Positions 6,712 to 10,816 of a stretch of DNA of 10,816 nt are shown in pieces. The notes below the pieces were generated by a model that saw only the letters and a program-made list of their open reading frames with translations, was not told the origin of the DNA and searched no databases. The stretch covers positions 1 through 10,816 of the forward strand of contig JAAVHW010000089.1 in the NCBI GenBank assembly GCA_014799525.1, written 5' to 3'. Each line of letters begins with the position of its first letter. Within the stretch, counting starts at the first letter, position 1. Both the position numbers and the translations under genes were made by a program. This stretch comes from Clostridiales bacterium. Its GTDB lineage: Bacteria; Bacillota; Clostridia; Christensenellales; CAG-917.

Positions 6712-7911
6712 CTAAATGCGCTTTGCCTCGATGTAATATCTCTTCTCCTGCGCCTCGCCCATTGAGAAGGTCTTTTTGCAAAGTGTGCCATGCTCGCTGA
6801 CGTATGAGAACAGCTCGTCCTTTTTCATGGACGGCATAAAGAGTGCAACTCCTGCGTTTGCCGCAGCAATCTCCTTGAGGTTGTCCTCGCCGTGGATATA
6901 GTCGATAGAACACTCCTTATGCTGCGATGTATATTCCTCCAAAACACTCTGCACTGCGCTTATCGCCTGTGCGCTGTTGTCGGGAACGAATACATTTCTT
7001 TCCACACCGTTCACCGTGGTCTTTACTGAAAGATTTCCCGACAGTCTGCTCTCAAGAAACTCTATCAAGCTCTCGTCTGCGCCGAATACAAAGCGGTGTA
7101 TCGGCTCAAATATAATACCCTCGTCGTACAGGTTTTCAACCTCGCAAAGTGCTATTCTTGCGGGATGAGTTTTTCTCTCCTCTTCGGTGAGCGTTTCCCT
7201 TATCTCATTCCAGTACGCCTGCGCGGTTGCAAGCGAGTGATTGCCGTCACCAACAGCCACAAGGAAGTCCTTGCCCTCGCCAAGCTTGCGGCTTACGTAC
7301 TCGTTCATACGCTCGGTTATCTCATCTGCGGACACCTTATAGCCCGTGATATGACCGCCCTGCATATTGAGGTCGAAGTCGTAAAGCACTTCTCTATCCG
7401 CGCTTACGAGGCTCTCTATAACGCTCTTGTTCTCATCGTCAAGCAGGAGAATGACGTGCGGAAGCTCAAGCGGTGCGCCTCTTCTAATTTTTACGCGAGG
7501 CGGAATTCTGCTTGCTACAACGTCCTCTGTTGAGCGAACGCTCGCATGAGACGGATGAGTGAAGCAATACTCCTCAAGGTCAACGCCAAGCACTATGCCA
7601 AGCCTTTGGTTGCCAAACGCCGTACTGCGCTTGACAAGCACACAACAGTTTTTATACTCCTCAAATACGCCGTCCTCAAGATACTTGCGCATAGTCTTTT
7701 GAATATCTTCAATGCGCTTTTCGTAGTCCGCTTCGCCGAGATAGACCTCGGGATATATCAATCTAAGCGTACTTGGCGCACTTCCGACAAGCTCGTCAAG
7801 GCTTTGCCAATAATCCTTTTGTGAGGTAAACTGGTCGCATGCAACGACTGCCCACTTTTCATAGTCGGCGTTGCTTGGTAAAAGTATGTCTACAGGGCGA
7901 ATAGGTATCAT
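6712..7911 (-). CDS. DUF1015 family protein (COG4198)
   Basis: Conserved protein of unknown biochemical function, 399 residues, the family's usual size, predicted soluble. Recognised by hallmark stretches: an N-terminal RPVDILLPSNADYEKWAVVA-like opening, YPEVYLGEADYE near 53-64, RSTEDVVASRIPPRVKIRRG at 126-145, the GDGNHSLATA motif at 221-230 (its Asp-Gly-Asn-His core recalls the DGHHR-type motif of ParB/sulfiredoxin-like folds), DYIHGED near 337-343, and the C-terminal FSMGEAQEKRYYIEAKRI. The ATG overlaps the cdaA stop as ATGA (7908-7911), so translation is almost surely coupled to cdaA. It is the last gene before the terminator at 6617-6647. In many Clostridia the family is found near serine/phosphoglycerate dehydrogenase genes, as I recall; here it is with a c-di-AMP synthase instead. 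I do not assign a function. Confidence 0.88.
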   Translation of the reverse strand: MIPIRPVDILLPSNADYEKWAVVACDQFTSQKDYWQSLDELVGSAPSTLRLIYPEVYLGEADYEKRIEDIQKTMRKYLEDGVFEEYKNCCVLVKRSTAFGNQRLGIVLGVDLEEYCFTHPSHASVRSTEDVVASRIPPRVKIRRGAPLELPHVILLLDDENKSVIESLVSADREVLYDFDLNMQGGHITGYKVSADEITERMNEYVSRKLGEGKDFLVAVGDGNHSLATAQAYWNEIRETLTEEERKTHPARIALCEVENLYDEGIIFEPIHRFVFGADESLIEFLESRLSGNLSVKTTVNGVERNVFVPDNSAQAISAVQSVLEEYTSQHKECSIDYIHGEDNLKEIAAANAGVALFMPSMKKDELFSYVSEHGTLCKKTFSMGEAQEKRYYIEAKRI

Positions 7912-8768
7912 AACAGCTTGTGGTTCTTGTGCTTCTTGAAAGCCTCACCCTCGCGGGAGTTCACGCCAGACGCAATGCCGTACGCGTTTTCTATCTCATC
8001 ATTGAGCTTGTCCATCGTCATATAGCGCTTAATCTCGCCGTGCTTGACAACGGAGATGATGCCCGTTTCCTCGCTGACGACGATTGACAGCACGTCCGTA
8101 TCCTCGGTTACGCCGATAGCCGCGCGGTGGCGAGTACCCATTTCCTTGTTCACGTTGCGCTGTGTAAGCGTGAGGAAGCAGCCTGCCGCAACGATTCTGT
8201 TGCCGCGCACTACGACTGCACCGTCGTGAAGGGGAGCTTTTGTATTGAATATACTCTCAAGAAGCTGAGCGGAAAGCACCGCGTCAAGCCTCGTGCCAGT
8301 GTCAAGTATGCTCTCGTTTATATCGCCAACGGAGTCAATGATGATTATTGCGCCGACGTCCCTCTTCGCCATATCCTGACAGGCGGTGAGTATTTCAAGC
8401 GTAGCGTCGCGAAGCTCGTCCTCGGAGCTGTGCATATCCACGTTTTTTCTCGTGCCTGAAATCTTTTGGAAGATGTTCTTGAAGTCACTCTGATAAACAA
8501 CGCAACACACAACAATTTCAAATATAATTATGTAATGAGTGATGTATCGCGCTATCTCAAGAGCGGCTGCGTCCTTTGAAAGAACCTCTGCAAGCACGTT
8601 TATGCCTACGTCAAGCAAAGCGCCTGCAAGCAAGATTAAAAGCATCTTTACATTGCGCTTGTAGATGAAAAACACAAACAGTATAGCAATCACTGCTACG
8701 AACAGAACGGCGTCGATAGCCGCATAGGCGTTGAGGTTTTTGAAAAACTCAACAAAGTTGTACGTCAT
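7908..8768 (-). CDS. cdaA: CdaA-type diadenylate cyclase (c-di-AMP synthase)
   Basis: Membrane-bound enzyme that condenses two ATP into c-di-AMP, the messenger for potassium, osmolyte and wall homeostasis. The 286 residues hold about three membrane spans (17-35, 41-60, 74-93), a linker and a DAC domain (about 115-250). Catalytic motifs are intact: LDTGTRLDAVLS at 155-166, LHDGAVVV at 180-187 with DGA at 182-184, and GTRHRAAIG at 211-219 with RHR at 213-215, then SIVVSEETGIISV. An AGGAGGG Shine-Dalgarno (8773-8779) fixes the ATG. The membrane part is unusual: where typical CdaA has FQPELRR after span three, this protein has YQSDFKN. In Firmicutes cdaA is normally followed by cdaR and glmM. Here it lies 13 nt after an unknown membrane protein gene and overlaps a DUF1015 gene. 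It could be a second, diverged paralogue or the sole copy relocated. Confidence 0.92.
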   Translation of the reverse strand: MTYNFVEFFKNLNAYAAIDAVLFVAVIAILFVFFIYKRNVKMLLILLAGALLDVGINVLAEVLSKDAAALEIARYITHYIIIFEIVVCCVVYQSDFKNIFQKISGTRKNVDMHSSEDELRDATLEILTACQDMAKRDVGAIIIIDSVGDINESILDTGTRLDAVLSAQLLESIFNTKAPLHDGAVVVRGNRIVAAGCFLTLTQRNVNKEMGTRHRAAIGVTEDTDVLSIVVSEETGIISVVKHGEIKRYMTMDKLNDEIENAYGIASGVNSREGEAFKKHKNHKLL

Positions 8769-8781
8769 ATAACCCTCCTAA

Positions 8782-9684
8782 TTACAAATCGAATTCTTCA
8801 AACACATGGTCGTCATTAGAGTCATCGTCATTACTATACGAGCTGCCATTGCTCTCGCCATAGTACATATCTGAAAATACGCTATCCGCGTCGTTACGCA
8901 TAGAATAGCCGCGGTTGTCATGCTTTTCGTAATACTCTCCGCGCGTTTCGGGATTGCTGAACAGCTTGGACTGTTTCCTAAATATCTCGCCAATTACAAT
9001 CACAGCCGCAAGGAATAAGACGTACATCACCATTGCAACCGCGCACGAGGCAATCTGAATTTTGCTGAACAGCAGCTCTATCGGATAGCCGAGCTGATAC
9101 AGCAGCTCCACAATCTCCGAGCTCATTCCGTTTGGGTCTGCGAGCATAAGTATAAGTCCGTTTTCACAAAATACGCCAAGACCCGCAACAATCATATAAA
9201 CCATCGTCCACATCTTGAACGCGTTGTATCTCTCCACAGGGTTGAGGTTGTAATGCCTGTTTATCACGACAAGGAACATCGTAAGCATAGCCGCAGACAG
9301 CAGCGTGAAATCAAGCACGGTTGAAGTGAACACGTACACGCCTGTATCGAGAATTGCAAATATCTCTATTATGCCGACTACGCACCTCGCTGCGGCAGTA
9401 AAGAACATTGCAAGCGTACAAAAGTCACGGCGGGAAATGCAACGCACGTACCTATAAAAGCCTATATACCAAACGACAATCGCGCATATGAAAGTCACAA
9501 CGGCAGGTATCGCTCCGCATGAAAAAATCACCGAGAAGATAATCCTTAAAATGGCAACCCTGCTCGGCTCCGTAATGGTGGTAATGTCCACGTATATGGA
9601 AAATATATTGCGAATAAAGCACGCCAGTATCAGCACAAGCCATGCTATCCCAAAATACTTTTTATTGATTTTGTCCGTCACCAT
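8782..9684 (-). CDS. Polytopic membrane protein with acidic C-terminal tail, unknown function
   Basis: I do not recognise this 300-residue protein. Residues 10-235 carry about six or seven hydrophobic spans (roughly 10-30, 43-76, 90-112, 117-141, 158-182, 211-235) with basic loops such as RCISRRD (81-87). Residues 236-300 are a cytosol-like polar tail rich in Asn, Ser, Asp and Tyr, with SNDDDSNDD at 284-292 and the terminal VFEEFDL, which looks like a short linear motif. No transporter or enzyme signature is visible. The ATG has the Shine-Dalgarno AGGTAGGTGA just upstream, overlapping the holA stop 12 nt away. The gene lies between holA and cdaA on the same strand with gaps of about 13 nt, so it should be co-transcribed with cdaA. 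A partner or regulator of the cyclase is a reasonable but unproven idea. Confidence 0.8.
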   Translation of the reverse strand: MVTDKINKKYFGIAWLVLILACFIRNIFSIYVDITTITEPSRVAILRIIFSVIFSCGAIPAVVTFICAIVVWYIGFYRYVRCISRRDFCTLAMFFTAAARCVVGIIEIFAILDTGVYVFTSTVLDFTLLSAAMLTMFLVVINRHYNLNPVERYNAFKMWTMVYMIVAGLGVFCENGLILMLADPNGMSSEIVELLYQLGYPIELLFSKIQIASCAVAMVMYVLFLAAVIVIGEIFRKQSKLFSNPETRGEYYEKHDNRGYSMRNDADSVFSDMYYGESNGSSYSNDDDSNDDHVFEEFDL

Positions 9685-9696
9685 ATTTCACCTACC

Positions 9697-10671
9697 TCAA
9701 AAGGTCAGTAGCTCAAGCACTGCCTGCTGCAGCGCGCTGTTTTCCGTACGCCTGCCGCTTAGCACGTCATATTGCAAAGAATGCAAATAGTCCACGCTAC
9801 GCTTGAGCCTCATCTGCGAGTATCCGCCCGATACCTTCCTCAGATGATAGACCGCTCCGCCCTTCATGCCAAGAAGATTGCCAATATCGTCATTGCTTAA
9901 ACCCTTGTTGAGCTCGGCATGCAGCATCTTGCGATACTTGTCGTACATCTGATTTATTATGCGCATAGCGCGTATTCCGTTTTTATAAAAGGAATCCAGC
10001 ACCTGAAACGCCGTCGCCGCGTCCTTTTTGCTCACCGCATCCGCAAGCGCGTATATCTGATAATCAATGTCTACTGCAACCATCTCGCACACGTCGGCAA
10101 GCGTAATCGTGCGCTCGCAATATGCTTTAAGTTTTGTTATCTCGCTGGCTATGCGATGCATGTAGCCCTGCGTACGCTTTGCAAGCTCTAAGGCGGCGTC
10201 GTTGTCTATATTATGCGTCGGAGCGCACAAATTTTTCACTTCCCTATAAAGCTCGGCGTCTTCAAGCTTGGTGCAATCCACCCTCTCGTAGCCCTTGCCT
10301 CTAAAAGAAACTGCCGCCTCCGCGTCGCAGTCAAGCACAAGTATTGACGATTCGCTCGGCGAAGATATATAGGCTTTCAGCCTCTCCTTATCCTCGTCCG
10401 CGAGCTTCTGCCCGACAGTCAGTGTTACAACCCTATACTCGTCAAACACGGGATAGGTGTTGAGCACGTCTATCGCCGCGTCTATGCCGTTATCCGCACA
10501 AAAGCGTGAGAGGTTGAGGTCGGCAAAATCCACTCCAACGATACTCTCGAACAGGGCGACGGACTGCGCGCGAAGATAATTGTCGTCACCGCTAACAACG
10601 TACGCAGGCGCGAACTTTGCCTCCCCTGCTAAAACGCTGTTTATATGCCCTTTCAGCTCTCCGAATTTCAA
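9697..10671 (-). CDS. holA: DNA polymerase III subunit delta (clamp loader)
   Basis: The delta subunit of the clamp-loader complex, which opens the beta sliding clamp and loads it on primed DNA. The 324 residues fit the family (about 320-350). The N-terminal AAA-like domain shows AYVVSGDDNYLR at 23-34, the degenerate P-loop region of delta, and a VFDEYRVVTL segment near 74-83. The middle contains MHRIASEITKLKAYC around 170-184, typical of the delta lid domain. The C-terminal collar contains LGMKGGAVYHLRKVS around 262-276. The start is TTG (10669-10671): an in-frame TAG lies two codons upstream and the N-terminus then matches family starts. A GGAG lies about 10 nt upstream, so initiation is probably modest. 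It is the first gene of the holA–membrane protein–cdaA–DUF1015 run and has its own strong promoter. Confidence 0.94.
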   Translation of the reverse strand: MKFGELKGHINSVLAGEAKFAPAYVVSGDDNYLRAQSVALFESIVGVDFADLNLSRFCADNGIDAAIDVLNTYPVFDEYRVVTLTVGQKLADEDKERLKAYISSPSESSILVLDCDAEAAVSFRGKGYERVDCTKLEDAELYREVKNLCAPTHNIDNDAALELAKRTQGYMHRIASEITKLKAYCERTITLADVCEMVAVDIDYQIYALADAVSKKDAATAFQVLDSFYKNGIRAMRIINQMYDKYRKMLHAELNKGLSNDDIGNLLGMKGGAVYHLRKVSGGYSQMRLKRSVDYLHSLQYDVLSGRRTENSALQQAVLELLTF

Positions 10672-10705
10672 CGCCTATTGCTCCATATTATTATGAGTAT
10701 ATATT

Positions 10706-10734
10706 ATAATAGCACCATTTATCAAAACTGTAAA
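10706..10734 (-). promoter_or_regulatory. SigA promoter of the holA operon with extended -10
   Basis: On the minus strand TTTACA (10729-10734), 17 nt, then TATTAT (10706-10711), preceded by TGC (extended -10). Predicted start near 10699 gives a leader of about 28 nt to the TTG. The spacing and both hexamers are near the vegetative consensus. The surrounding 10672-10787 is very AT-rich and holds no gene that I can see. Confidence 0.7.
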
Positions 10735-10784
10735 CAATTTAATAAAATTTGCTATTTGGCGAACAACTTTGTCAGAGTTATTAC

Positions 10785-10802
10785 AAAACGGCTATCAACC
10801 GT
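10785..10802 (-). terminator. Possible weak terminator of an upstream minus-strand gene
   Basis: On the minus strand ACGGTT, GAT loop, AGCCGT forms a 6-bp stem (one G-T pair) followed by TTTGTAATAA. It could end a gene entering from beyond the right edge; a TAG stop in one frame (10807-10813 region) would fit. The stem is short and the T-run brief. Confidence 0.3.
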
Positions 10803-10816
10803 GTACTCTAAATGAA

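Noticed and set aside
7096..7533. Plus-strand frame of 145 codons
   Set aside because: It is antisense to the DUF1015 gene, has no Shine-Dalgarno and shows no domain.
4393..8768. TIR effector plus cyclic dinucleotide synthase as a CBASS- or Thoeris-like defence pair
   Set aside because: The TIR-LRR gene and cdaA are convergent, separated by a terminator and DUF1015. The cyclase is the housekeeping DAC type with membrane spans, not a CD-NTase, and no ThsA- or Cap-like partner is present.
10672..10816. Origin-like AT-rich DNA near holA
   Set aside because: No DnaA-box cluster is visible. The AT-richness is explained by the holA promoter.

Overview
The window comes from a spore-forming Firmicute of class Clostridia, probably an uncultured gut-type lineage. 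The evidence is a spoVT–yabM–yabN(mazG) gene run that matches Bacillus/Clostridium order, Gram-positive-style Shine-Dalgarno sites, a CdaA-type c-di-AMP synthase and a BspA-type LRR protein. I cannot name the genus. Eight complete genes and one truncated gene are visible, packed tightly. No stretch without a gene exceeds about 170 bases, and I see no rRNA, tRNA, CRISPR array or insertion sequence.

Left arm (1-4246, all minus strand, read right to left): spoVT (AbrB-type sporulation regulator), a SpoVB/YabM-type flippase of the MATE/PST superfamily, a YabN/MazG pyrophosphohydrolase whose tetrapyrrole-methylase half is reduced to a remnant, then a DusB-type tRNA-dihydrouridine synthase cut by the window start. 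The first three are 1 nt apart or overlap and look like one operon. A plausible SigG-type promoter precedes spoVT.

Centre (4247-6650, plus strand): a single gene for a 730-residue cytosolic protein with zinc ribbon, TPR-like helices, TIR domain, coiled coil and two blocks of BspA-type leucine-rich repeats. It has its own near-consensus SigA promoter and ends at a strong bidirectional terminator. Its sampled GC is lower than that of its neighbours. It reads as an accessory cargo gene, and its sensor-plus-TIR layout resembles NLR-like immune proteins. It is the most interesting object in the window.

Right arm (6712-10671, all minus strand, read right to left): holA (DNA polymerase III delta, TTG start) from a strong extended -10 promoter, an unrecognised multi-span membrane protein with an acidic tail, a divergent CdaA-type diadenylate cyclase, and a DUF1015 protein that overlaps cdaA by ATGA. 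This cdaA is not followed by cdaR and glmM as is usual, so its partners here may be new links to c-di-AMP signalling.
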